The notes beneath the pieces are model-generated. The model saw only the letters and a program-made list of their open reading frames with translations. It had not been told where the DNA came from and did no database searches. Position numbers and translations under genes: made by a program. Below, piece after piece: positions 24,960 to 37,600 of a DNA stretch of 64,000 nt. Position 1 is the stretch's first letter; each line of letters starts with the position of its first letter. Source of the DNA: Ciona intestinalis (taxonomy: Eukaryota > Chordata > Ascidiacea > Phlebobranchia > Cionidae); the NCBI RefSeq assembly GCF_000224145.3, contig NC_020170.2, positions 2,227,589 through 2,291,588 on the forward strand, in the 5' to 3' direction.

Positions 24960-25405
24960 GTGAACAGGCGCGCTTGGGTTTTAATTTTTTTGCATTTGTA
25001 TATTCGCCTCACAAGCATATATAGCTAATTCCTAAGCCAAGTTCACAATAATTAAAACTAAGCCAGACAGCCAAAGAGATATAGATTAAAGCAGAAAATG
25101 CGATTTAAGTGTCAATGTGGCTGTCACGATACGTATGCATAATCTGCGCGTCATATTTCGATCCGTTTATGCTTATTATGCGATGATAGTTTCATTGTCT
25201 CCTTGTAGGTGTTTACAAACGGATTTAAATTGTTTAGGGCATTATATATGTTTATTGTGACAGCGTATACAAGCCGGTCTGAAGTAACATTGAAACGTAG
25301 ACTCACGTTTGGCGGATTTGGGATTAAGTTTTATTGAAACAAAAACGCATTTTGGTAATAGGGAGATACAATTACGATAAATGGATTTGACGACGGTAAT
25401 TTCAT

Positions 25406-25600
25406 GAAGTAGGGAGGGGGGAAGATGGGACACTTTTCATCTATTTTATTGTTCTATTTAGTAGTAAACAAAGTACACTCAAAAAATATGAAACAGTTTC
25501 CTTACGGCTGTCATAGACCGTTTCTATTTGTTAAAACACGAACAGGATATTTGGATATTATGTGCTAAAGGTGTCCCGTCTTCCCCCACCCTACTATATA
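25406..25600 (+). mobile_element. MITE, family A
   Basis: Complete copy with core GTAGTAAACAAAGTACAC and right end CTTCCCCCACCCTACTATA. Confidence 0.85.
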
Positions 25601-25640
25601 AGGTTTTCAGGCGATAGTGACACCTGAGAATATATGTATT

Positions 25641-25822
25641 ACTGTAGGGAAAGATGAGACACGTTTGCATTCTCTTTCATTTTCGCCCTGTTCGGTAGTA
25701 AACAAAGACCATTTACAGAATTATATGCCCAGCGATTCTAAACAAGCATTTTTAATTGTTCAAAACACGATAAGGAAATGCAGGATTCGGTGCTAAGCTT
25801 ATCCCATGATACCATACAGTAC
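25641..25822 (+). mobile_element. MITE, family B
   Basis: ACTGTAGGGAAAGATGAGAC to a decayed right end with ACAGTACTGTA; core GTAGTAAACAAAGACC. Confidence 0.65.
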
Positions 25823-27114
25823 TGTACGTATTTTGGGGTTTGTGCACATGTGTGCGAAAAAATAAGATAGCATCGAAAGGAAAACGAGTTTTTTTTACCG
25901 AAATTGAGATGTATATTGTTTAATAGCATGGTAAACTTTGTACATCGTACGTTGATTGCTAATCATGCGTTGTTCGACATGGGAGTGGCACGAATATGTC
26001 TTCGGTAAAACCGCTGAAACTCTACCGCGGAGCAATTTATACACGTTGTCCTGCATTTGATCGTAAAACCACATCGTGGCTGTTGCATTTAGAAAGCGTA
26101 CAATCCGCATTTTCTATCACTCGAATAGCGGACTTTGTAGTCGTTAATATCGGGTTGTCCACATTTCACACCTGCATCGTAATAAAACGTGGTAGGCCTG
26201 ACCGAGCTGTACCGCCGTGTCGGGACAGTTAATTACGGTTCATACAGTGTACTGATTAATTGTAGCATAATTACAAGCCGGACAAGCCGGACACGAGTTA
26301 AGATGCTATTACACTTTGTATACGAGTTGTGTAGGCGAGCCAGCGGCGGGAGACGTTGCTGTTTACCTGGGCCCTCGGCGGCAATTTTAGTGCTTTCTTT
26401 TACAGTTTAAGTAGCCATGTACGTCAGATAATTAGGTAATTAGGCGAATTTCGGCAGCCGTATGAAGTATTTCGCATGACGTAATATTCATTGAGAATAT
26501 TTCGCGAAGAAAAAGTGTTTTGCAAACAAGTTTGAAATCAAGGTGATGAGTTTAGTTATAGATTATTAAATAATTGTAATACCGCTGTAGATTACTATAG
26601 TAGCATAGATAATTAAGCCCTCAGTTCTAAAGCTGCATGTATATAGCTGTATAACGGTGATTGAACGTTCTAATGTAAACTATTGAGTGCGTTGAACGCA
26701 TGCGCAGTGAGTTCGTTTGATATTACGCTATTAATTATATCATAAAGCAAGGCTAAATAAAAGCGTGTCTTGACTATAGAAAAGGTCTGCCATGAGAGTT
26801 TATTTAGAAATAAATACACGGGAACTCATTTTTTGCCGGTATGTTTGCTGTATGTATAAAGCAGTATAGGTAAAAGTTAAAGGGATTAGAAAACGTATTT
26901 TAAACACAGTGGTTTTAAAATAACGTGTTTAACCAGTATATGCCGTGTCTTTAGTTTACAGCAACGTTATAGGTTGCTGGTATCACTTCAGAGTATAATG
27001 AGAAACTATTGAAGAGACGTTTAGTAGGTTAAATATTGTGTCTATGTGTAAGCTTGTATATTTTCATGATCCTAAATACCAACAAAGTTTAAACTATGCT
27101 ACGCATCATATATA

Positions 27115-27310
27115 AGTATAGGGTGAAGGAAGACGGGACACCTTTAGCACATACTATCCAAATATTTTAATCGCGCTTTAAACAATTAACAACGGTCTAT
27201 TGGAGTTGTGAGGATACGGTTTAATAATTCTTTGATTTTTTTGTTTACCACCAAATGGGACTAGAAAATGGAATGAAAAGGTGTCCCTACTACCCCCGCC
27301 CTACTATATA
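27115..27310 (-). mobile_element. MITE, family A
   Basis: Complete length; reversed core TTTGTTTACCACC, right end CCCCCGCCCTACTATA. Confidence 0.85.
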
Positions 27311-28221
27311 TTTCGTAAGTTAATTAAAAATAAGCGATGGACATATAAATTTTAGTATTTTCACCACACGGTTGTAGAATATGATAAAAAGACAGCGGTG
27401 TATGTATATAGTCGCGTAATACAGAACAGCATTAGGTTTACAGTGGAAGCATTCGTGCAAATTGCTCGCATAAGTTGATTGCATTTAACAACTCCGTAAT
27501 TCCGTTATCGAATCCTGGTGACCCAGTTTTGACTGTTTTCTCCGCTGTAAAGCCACATGCAATACATCATTCGCGTCTGCTGCTTCCCATGAACCGTGCT
27601 TGGCCGTGCGCACCCTAAACGTATTGTTCGAACGCGAAGGCTTTTGTTCTTGTGCGACGTTCTCGCTGCTGCTTGCTGGGCGATGACGTCACTAGGGACG
27701 ATTGTTTGTTAGAAATGACGTCACAAAGTGAACGATGCAAATTGCATAGTCACGCTGGGGTATGGGCAATATAGAAGAACAACTGCGTAACCAAACTTGG
27801 TCAACGCAACAGCAGCGGTTTGCGCGATAAAATAGTTGGGATTTGCAAATACAGTTAAACTTCAAACTTCTATGCTTAATGGTAGTCGACGTTTCCGACA
27901 GTTTTAGACGGCAGTTATAAAATTAGGGAGCCAAAGTCACCTTTAGAGAAGTGTTTCGGCGAAAAGGTTAAATTGTTATGTCGGCAACTATAATTATGGC
28001 CATAAAGGAATATTCGACAGGGTTTGTCTTCTGAGATACAGCTTTGCGATTAACATTTTTTCAGCGGCAAGTTATTGGGGTATATTGTATGCCGTATAGT
28101 CGTTTAGAATATGGCGTTTTTTATAGTCGTCTATATATATTGTCACTGACGGCCGTTGAAGGTTGCAGTTATTTCCAGAGCGGAGGATATGCATGTCTAC
28201 GAGGAGTATTGTTACGGATTT

Positions 28222-28430
28222 TAGTAGGGTGGGATAAAGTAGGATAGGTTTTCATTCCATATTTGTTTCATTCCATTTGGTAAACCAAATAATTGTTAAA
28301 GAATTTTATTTAACTGTAACCCAGCAACTCGGCGAAAATGCTGCGTTGTGAATTGTTTAAAAGACGATCGGAAAATAATGGGATTTATAGGGGCTAAAAC
28401 GGTATTCAATCTTATCCCAACAGTACTATA
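28222..28430 (+). mobile_element. MITE, mixed A/B ends
   Basis: Left end TTAGTAGGGTGGGATAAAG (A-like), right end CTTATCCCAACAGTACTATA (B-like). Confidence 0.65.
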
Positions 28431-28687
28431 TTGTGGCTTGGAAATAGTAGCGTAGGGAAATGCAAATGCATTGGCTGAAGTATAATTTTTTTCACACTAT
28501 AGTTACAGGTCACACTATAGTTGCGTGCGAAGTTTTATTCGCTTTATAACTTTATACTTGAACGGCATAGAAACGATTACTTTCTAAAAAATTGTAAAAT
28601 TCCTATTTCTATATTTTCTCAAATTTCTAAATATTTTATATTTTCTAAACTTGTTTTATCATTAACAGGAGGGAGCTAAAACTTAGG

Positions 28688-31600
28688 ATGTGGAGGAAGA
28701 TATTTGTTTTGTTCTTTTTCCTTGAGAGAATAACTGCGCTTGGTAAGAGCTATACACAAAATTCACTTGGTGAATTTTTGTTAACATGTTTAATTAATTA
28801 AGTCGAAACAGCTATTAAAATAAGCGTTTTTTTAAACGTTTTAATTATTTTAGCGTATTCTTACATTTTATACATTCACTTACATAATATTAACTTAGTG
28901 ATTTTTCGTTAACTTTAATTACTTAAGTTGAAATAATTACAAATAAAAGCGCTTTTCCAAACTGAATTTTCTAATATTTTAACGTATTCTTATTTTTTAT
29001 AAATTCATTTACTTAACGCATTTATCTTTAACAATAACTTGAAAAAAAAAATTTACGTATTATAATTTTAGCAAATTTTTACTGCCAATTTTTTAATATA
29101 ATTAATTTTTTCAGAGGCACCTGTGGACCTCGCTACGGTGGATATTTCAACCCACAGTTTATCGGTAATGTGGCGGAATCTGGACGGGGAGGCTAACTGG
29201 TTTAAAGCGACGATTTCACCGTTAGACGAAGGGGAAACCACCCAGGGTGTAAAGGTATATAGAGAAACGTTTAATGTTGCTCTTGAGGGCCAGGTTACGA
29301 TTACATGTTGTATTGGTATGCAGCGAAACTTAGTGGCATTCAAAAGCCAATAAAGTAGGGTGGGGAGAAGATGAGTCACCTTTTGATTCTATTTTCTCGT
29401 TCCATTTGGTACTAAGCAAAGAACATTCGAAGAATTATAAAACAGTATTCTCACGATCCCCATTGACTGTTGTTAATTGTTTAAAACATTTAAGATATTT
29501 GGCTATTATGAGCTAACTAAAGGTATCCCACCCTACCCCACAGTACTATAAAAAGTGTAAATATGAAGGTATATGCTTTAATCTATTTTAGGCCATTTTT
29601 ATAAACAACAATTAAACCTAATTTGTAAAATATGTCTACATTGTCGTCTGTCTATCAGCAAGAAAAGTCCTGAAATCGCCTTTTATATTTTAAACTATAT
29701 ACTCAAATTTCCCACAATACATATAGCACGTCGAAGGAGTACAGAATTGCTTATTAGAAGTAAGACGATAGTGATAATGTGCGTAATTAAGCATGTCTGT
29801 TTAGTTACCTGCAAGCGTATACTCAACGTTTTTCATAATAACCTATACAACAGCTTTGTTTATGTTTGTTTGTGTGTTGTGGCGCCTTTCTGTTGGCCTT
29901 TTGGTTTCGTCGTGGCTTAATTGAAACAGCAGGCAAGCTCGTGAGATCATGGCCGACTTGCCCCTGGCCAAATCCGAATATCAGCGCTTGCAACTATGGG
30001 CAGTGTCACGTTACAGGGCTTATGTGGCAGCTTATTTGTGCTGTCATTATTGTTTGCGAAAATTGCTGTCTCAAATTTGTTTTGGATTGTTTTCGGTATA
30101 CGGGCAATACGAAGGGTGTGTCGGTCGTTTTTGTTATTTACTTGCCTACTGTGACTATGTGTGTGGCTATTTTAAAACGAGGGGGTTATTAACATGGATA
30201 TTTTTAGCTTTTCCTTTTAAATATGGAAGTTTCTATTTTGCAGATTTGTTTTAGAGAATACAATACACGTGTCTTTATATGCTTAACACAAGTCAATTAA
30301 AAAACGCGCTGTTAATAACCGGTATCATGGCCTACACTGCGGTTATACACACGCAGCTATCTTATAATTTAGGATAGAATATAATGGTCATAGTGCTGTA
30401 ACCAAAACGCTTGCACATTGTGAATTGACGTACGCTTTTATAATCACGCATGGCACAGTTTCTTATATGCTTGAAACATAGCAAAAACAACGTGTTAACA
30501 TATAGAAGTTTCATTGTACAAATGTTATATAGCGTATTCATACTAGTTTTTTTAGCATAAAATGTAATGTTGTTTCTATTTTTCAGTATATCAACGAAAG
30601 CGTGGTCACGTGGGTTGATCTTGTCCCCGGAAAAAATTATACGATTTCTGTGGTGGCGATATCCGGCAACGGAAGAATTAGTTTGGCAACACAGATCGTG
30701 GCGAGCACAAGTAAGTTTTATTTTTTGGACAAATTTTTGGTGTGTATTAAAACTGTATAATAGCCTGTAATGGTAGGAATAGTGCCTGTGGTAGAAGAGA
30801 GCACAAGGTTTTATATTAGCATTAGTCGTTTTATATGGGTCTATGGGGAATCATTTTTAACACATTTGGTGCAAAATTATGCTACTGCAAATTAGCCAAG
30901 ACATTAAAAAGTAATCCAAGAGGTCTAAACATTCTCTAATGCTTAAAAAACTGCCAAAACTAGCTGTAACAATATTCATAAAAATAAATTAACCTATAAC
31001 GTTATTTTATACAAAAAATGAACCTATTATTTTGACTAACAGAACCTATGCCGCCATACCGAGTGCGTCTCTCAAAGTTTGCGAATCGGGCATTATCAGC
31101 ACACAGTTTCGGCACCGGTCGCTTGATGATGTTTCCCGTATACGGAGCAGTAGTGTATTGGGACGGACCGGACTCGGGACATTTTGATGGTTATGAGTTA
31201 ACAGTAAACCCCCCGCATGGAGTTGTACGATACACGAGAGGTGAGAAAACTACGGATAAAGGGTAAAAGAACCTTTAGGGGAGTGGTTCTCTCAGATTTA
31301 CCCCCAATATGTAATATGGACGCTCTTTCAGAGTCGGGGCCATATACGATTATTGTATAATTTTGTAAATATTTTTGGTTTACTACCAAATGGGACGAGA
31401 TACGAGAATGAAAAGATGTCCCATCTTACCCATCCAACTATATACTCGCATAAAAAAAAATTTACAAGAAATTAAAAAAAAATTCTAAATAATTTCCAAC
31501 GATTACTTCCACTCATCCAACTATATACTCGCATAAAAAAAATTTACAAGAAATGAAAAAAGTTCTAAATAATTTCCAACGATTACTTCCACACGTGTTT

Positions 31601-34600
31601 AAAAACCGTAATTAAAAACTGACGTTTTTAAACCAACATTATTTCAGCAATTTTTACGGCCAATGCAGCTACTGGCCAAAGCGAGAAATTGGATATTTAT
31701 CCTACAATGGTTTCGTTATAAACACGTCATGTACAGCTTGAATTCGTTTTGACACGTCGGGTTTTAAATCGCCTGCATACGTCGGCCAGTGTAAAACCAC
31801 GTCACGGATAATAGAAAATACTTAAGTTTAAATTAACAACGAAATAACGTATCAGCTGCAACTAAAACTATCAATCTTACAGGAAAAAATACAGTTTAAA
31901 GCATGAAGCTATAAATCCCTCAGCATATATGTATACTATATAAGTATATAGTAGGGTGGGGAAGATGGGACACTTTTTCATTCTAGTTTCTCGCCACTTC
32001 TGGTAGTAAGCAAAGAACATTTAAAGAATTATTAAACCGTTTGCTCATGACTCCGAAAGAACGTTGTTAATTGTTTAAAACACGATCAGGATATTTTGAT
32101 ATTATGTGCTAAAGGTGTCCCATCTTCTCCCACTCTACTATATACTTATATAGTATACATATATGCTGAGGGATAAGAATATACCAGTACTATATATCTT
32201 AATTTCCTAATCGTGTTTTTGACAACTAACAACGCTATTCTTTTAGAATCGTTACAGTATACAGTTATATAATTTTGTAAATATTCTTCGTTTACTATAG
32301 CAAAACGAATGGTAAAAAATGAAAACTTGAATCATTTTACCCCAACGTATTATATATCAATATAACGTCGTGTTAAAACAGAAACTTATTAGTTTGGTCA
32401 TTTGCCGTTTCGAAACGTTTTGGTCCTGTTGTTCAACTGGTTTTCTTTATTAGAACATGTCATATATTTAGATAAATAAAGCAGTCAAGTTTACGGTTAT
32501 ACAGTCCAACTGTATTACACTTTAGAGTAGAATGTAACAATATAATTGTTGGGTGGAAATTAATAAAGGTGTCTGAATAATTTATTAATCTAAATTGGCG
32601 ATTACGAAGGATTACAATTTAAAGTATGAAGTTACGAAATACGAGGAAAACTATTTAGATGCTGTATAAGTAAAACAGCTGGGAAGTAGCTTATCGCCTT
32701 GCAAATTCCATTAAAGCATTAGAACGGTGGGAAGTGCCTACAAGCAGGCGTGTATTAGCAACCATTTTAGGACATGTATGTTCCATTGTATATCTTTAAT
32801 ATTCATTTTCGCGTTTCAAAGCGTCTTTTCTGACATAATTACTGTCCGGATTCGCACACTTGCAATTACCTGCGCGTTTGTCGCGCGTAAAATCCATTGT
32901 GACGTCATAAGCACGTGACGTCAGCCAGCAAGCACGCCGAGAGCAGTCAAGTGCGCTGTCTTAATTATACGCAGGCAAGGTGCGCTATAAGTGATATATA
33001 TGAGATCGTGGTATTAGAATGTCGAAACGACATCCATATAACCACACCAAAGTATATCCAGACAGTATTTAAGGGAGCTCACACGGAGACATTACATTTC
33101 TAATTTAAACATTAAATTTTAATGTCCAGTGTCTTAAATTACCAAGTTTAACTTTAATTAAACAAAAGGGGACATAATAAAGTTATAGTACTATATGGAG
33201 TAAAATGGGATACCGTAAGCACGTATATTCCAATTTTTCCTCACCGTTTATTAACAATAAGCAACCCTTCTTTTAGGGTCGTGAGGCTACGGTTATATAA
33301 TTCTTTGAATGCGCTTTATTGGACTATAAAATAGAATGAGAACGTGTCCCATCTTACCCCACCCTGGTATATCAACATGATATTTATTTTTCAGGAAATG
33401 CTTTGATCAATCAAGCAATACGAAGAAGACGTATTGTATGGGACCTGATGCCGGGTGTTTTATATGAATTCAACGTACGAACACGGAGCAATAATGTTCT
33501 TAGCGATTCAAGCAGTGTTTCGGATCGAATGCGTAAGTAATTGCGTAAAAGGTTGAGCATGGATTTTTTCATGAAAATATTTTGGCATGGACATTTTGAC
33601 CGCGTACGCTAGTTCTTCAATGTCGGCGATGCGTATATTGTTGCTACGAGTATGTTTAAGCTAAACCTAAGCAACGATGGCAAAAAGACCAATGCAGAGT
33701 GCAGTATCTAGTGCAAATATCTATATAAATAAGGTGTAACGGTCATGCCTTTTATCCAGATCATTCTATCTTTCTTTTTTTTAAATAAGCGCGTTTAAAC
33801 AACTGTTGTTTTTACCGTTACTACCCGTCTTTTCGCTTTTGTCGACTCTCTTATTTTTTAGTACCGTGACCGAACAGACGAAATAAAATTTCATTTAAAT
33901 AGCGCACTGATTAGACCTTCGCTAAAAACGTCTTTAACTATTCGTCACATGTCATACTTAAAACGTTCCATGCAATGTTGTTACACATTTATAAAACTCA
34001 CGTTTTTGCAGCACCGGACACACCAGGTTTCATCAGCATCGACCATTTGACTTCAACCACTGCTAATCTATCATGGGGCGAACCGCATCGTGGGATTTAT
34101 GATGGATTTGTTGTTGAAATCGATCCGGTAGACGGCGGTGTTGAGCAACCGGGATTGCCAACGGATAAACGAAGAAATCTGTTCGGATTGACGCCTGGTT
34201 AGTTATGTGTTTAATCTAACAAAGTTGTTTTAATCTAATACATAGTAGGGTGGGAAAAGATGGGACAACTTTTATTTGGACACTATATGTAAAGATGTTC
34301 CGGCCTTCCCCACCCAACTGTGTTTTACCATGTGAAAAAGCATCATTTTGCTTTTGCGGTGATGTCACACAAAATGCAAAAAAAACTTAAATTTAAGACT
34401 AAACCAAGTTTAGAATAGAAAAACAAATTAAGTCATTCGACTCCAACAATCTCTGATGTTCATTCGTTTTTAAAACACAGGCGTAAGATATCTTGTTGAA
34501 GTATACGCCACCTCGCATGGGGTGCTGAGTTATAAACCAAGGAACCGAACAATTGAAGTGCCACCTATGCCACCAATGCGGCCAGTAGTGGCAAGCAATG

Positions 34601-37600
34601 TACAATCTACTGCTGTTACTTTATCATGGCAAGTCCCAGTACATGGAAGACTGGATCATTTTGAGGTAGGATTTTATATATATATATATATATATATAGT
34701 AACGAATCACCTTTAGCACATAATATCCAAATATCCTGATCGTGCTTTAAAAATTAACATTGGTCTACGGGAGTCTTGAGGATACGGTTTTATAATTCTT
34801 TGAATGCTTTGAACCAATTGGGAGGAGAAAATAAAATGAAAAGGTGTCCCATCTTCTGCCATCTTACTATAAATATATAAAAGGTTGGGGTAAGATGGTA
34901 TATATTAGGGTGGGCTAATATGGTGATTTTTAATATATTATTTTTTAAAATAGCTTTTAGTTGGTAAAGCGATAAGGAAAAGGGGGCATCATGTACTAAA
35001 GGTATCAATCTTACCCCACAGTACTTTGCACGGTTAAAATGTAGTAACATGTATGCACTAAAGTTCGTATCGGGTTGGGGGTAAAAATGCCCCATCATAC
35101 ATAATTTGTGATACTTTGTTGGTTTTGGGATTCCTATGAACTTGTTATTGCATTGCGCGGTTTAGAAGGGTTTCTGAATTATTTACAGCAACAATAAATT
35201 TTGCATATCCAACGTACGTTTCTTGTTGTTTTTGGCACTTTATAATTCCAAATTTATTTATATTATACATGGACACGGTTCAGCTTAACATAGGCGGAAA
35301 AGTACTTCATTACATCCGTTTAAATTACAAATCTAAACTGAAAACATACACAACAGACTACTGTATGGAAGCATTTTATTTTGGCATAACCGAAAAAAAC
35401 AGTGTTAATATAGTATGACCATATATGCTCTCTATTAATTGCATTCTGGTATCTTTTAAAGTAATCTCTCCAATTGTCAAAAACGCATGCGTAACATGGG
35501 ACACCTGCGGGGTATATGTTTTTATGCATATTCGTAAACGCCAAGTATGTTTTTATGCTATTCGTAAATTAAAAACAAAGTACAACTTTTTTATACCAAA
35601 TTAAACATTTCTGTTTTACCAGGTCGTTTATTACCCAACACTCAACGACTACCGAAGGTTACGTCACAAAGTCCACGACCCGTTAGTCACACTAACCAAC
35701 TTGTTGCCCAACACCGAGTATTCACTCATTCTTTTCTCTGTGACGAACCATACCAATCTAGTGTTCAGTAAACCACTGCTAGCTACGGTCCGTACCGGTA
35801 AGATGACTGACTGAATGAATGGATGTAACTTATTTATCCTCGCTTTGGCTGGGAAACGACAGTCGTTATAGCATGTTCTGTTTCATATATACCCCTTGTC
35901 CGATAACGAGTTAACGTGTATGTTGCTTTGTTAGTGATTATTTTGGAGAGAGTTTTAGCTGACTAATTAAACGATTCATAAGAAACTATTGGGTTGGAGT
36001 AATTATCGTTTGGTGCCCTGCCTGAGAACACACACGACCGCAAAAGTAGCAGCGGCGACGCTCGAACCTGACAGCTCTGGTATGAAGGCGGGCGCGCTAA
36101 CCTTAAAACGGCGCAGATCAATGCATGCTGTTAATTGGTTAATTGTAATTAATACAAAACTGCTACTTTACAGGACAATACGAAACTACAGCTATTTACC
36201 GAACTACAACGTCACTGGCAGGTGGGGTTTATGCGTGTATTATTCTACTGATGCCGAGCTATATTTATGTTCACATTAAAAGTTAAAATAAGCTACTACC
36301 AACCAAAAGACTTTAAGCAACTAACAATGCGGAATATTTTTTCATTTAGGAGTCGTAGTCACGGCGAAAGATGAAGGTGAAGAGGAAGGAAACGAAAACT
36401 TGGTCGGTGGGACAGAAGATCCAGCGAAAACGGTATGTCGGGTTTATAACAAGCATCGTTGCTCTTGTAATAGAAAATAAAACTTCTTCTAAGTAAAAAG
36501 TATAACAGGTTTAATTTAAGGCCTTCACGGTTAAAAAAATTAAAAATAACCCGCGTTACTTTATTTAGTTCTAGTGTTTACATATACGGGTTGATAGTTA
36601 AAACAGCACTATTTTAACGGACTCCTAAACCTAAAAATTGTAACCGCTAGAATAAAAAAAGAAAATAACAAACGTCCTACTAAACAAAAAAAGCAAAAAC
36701 GCTGATATTTCACGCAATTCAATAAACTATTTTCTAGGCGAGCCAGACGTCATTGATCGACAGAATAAAGTCAGGTAATTGGAAAACTTAAAAATCGTAC
36801 TGATGTAAAATTTATGTTGTGTATATGTCAAGCAAATTGCTGGCTGTTTTACTTAAATGTCGCTTACATACGCTTTATGTTGTTTGTATGTGCTTGGATA
36901 TAGCTACAACCCCGAAACCAGACGTAAACACGATTGCTAATGGAAGAACACTACCTCCACATTATTCCATCCCGGACGTGCTCTCAACAATAAAGCCATT
37001 TCCTACTACTAAGTATTACCAGGGACGAGTCACCACATACCCAAGTTTGAACGTAAATACGGAAACAACAGATTCTTGGAGAACAAGTTCTGAATCAGCT
37101 TCACCGACCCATGCAGCAGAGACATTTACAACAGCAGCAATGGTCAGAAGTACAACTCGTTTTCCGGTTGTATTCAGGACAACCACTAATAAGTTTTTAG
37201 TCTCAACGACATTTGCACCAGATAAAATTAAAGATACAACAACCATGACAATGTTAAGCACAACTAAAGCCAATGGAGGGCCTGTTGAAGCTGTAGAAAC
37301 TACTGCATCGCAACCAAAGCCGCGTGATCAGGGCAAAGGAGACCAAACAACTCCTTCCCCAGACATGACTGTTGTATTTAAACCTGGAGATACTGCCTCA
37401 ACTGCTAGTAGCCTTATACCTGAAGTAACGGAAGCTATGATTTTAGGAACAACAAAAACTGTTGAACCAAATATCTCTGCTACAACTGTATCAACTAAAA
37501 CAACATCTACTGAATTTGTAGCAACAACAACATCTTCTACAACAGATGAATCTGTAGCAACAACAACAAGGACGTCTTCTACGACAGATGAATCTGTACC

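Larger units (their letters stand above)
17262..28687. other. MITE-rich intergenic region
   Basis: About 11.4 kb between the forkhead-finger gene and the FnIII/ZP gene. It carries about a dozen MITE copies (listed separately), a 24-bp tandem duplication near 18184-18232, and two pairs of TGACGTCA sites (21784 and 21813; 27684 and 27716). The segments 21776-21850 and 27650-27740 are richer in GC and CRE-like motifs and could be regulatory. I find no convincing coding exon or structural RNA on either strand. Confidence 0.55.

Noticed and set aside
29866-30254. Overlapping open frames of about 100 codons in an intron of the FnIII/ZP gene
   Set aside because: Low-complexity aromatic/Cys composition, no splice support and no similarity to any domain I know.
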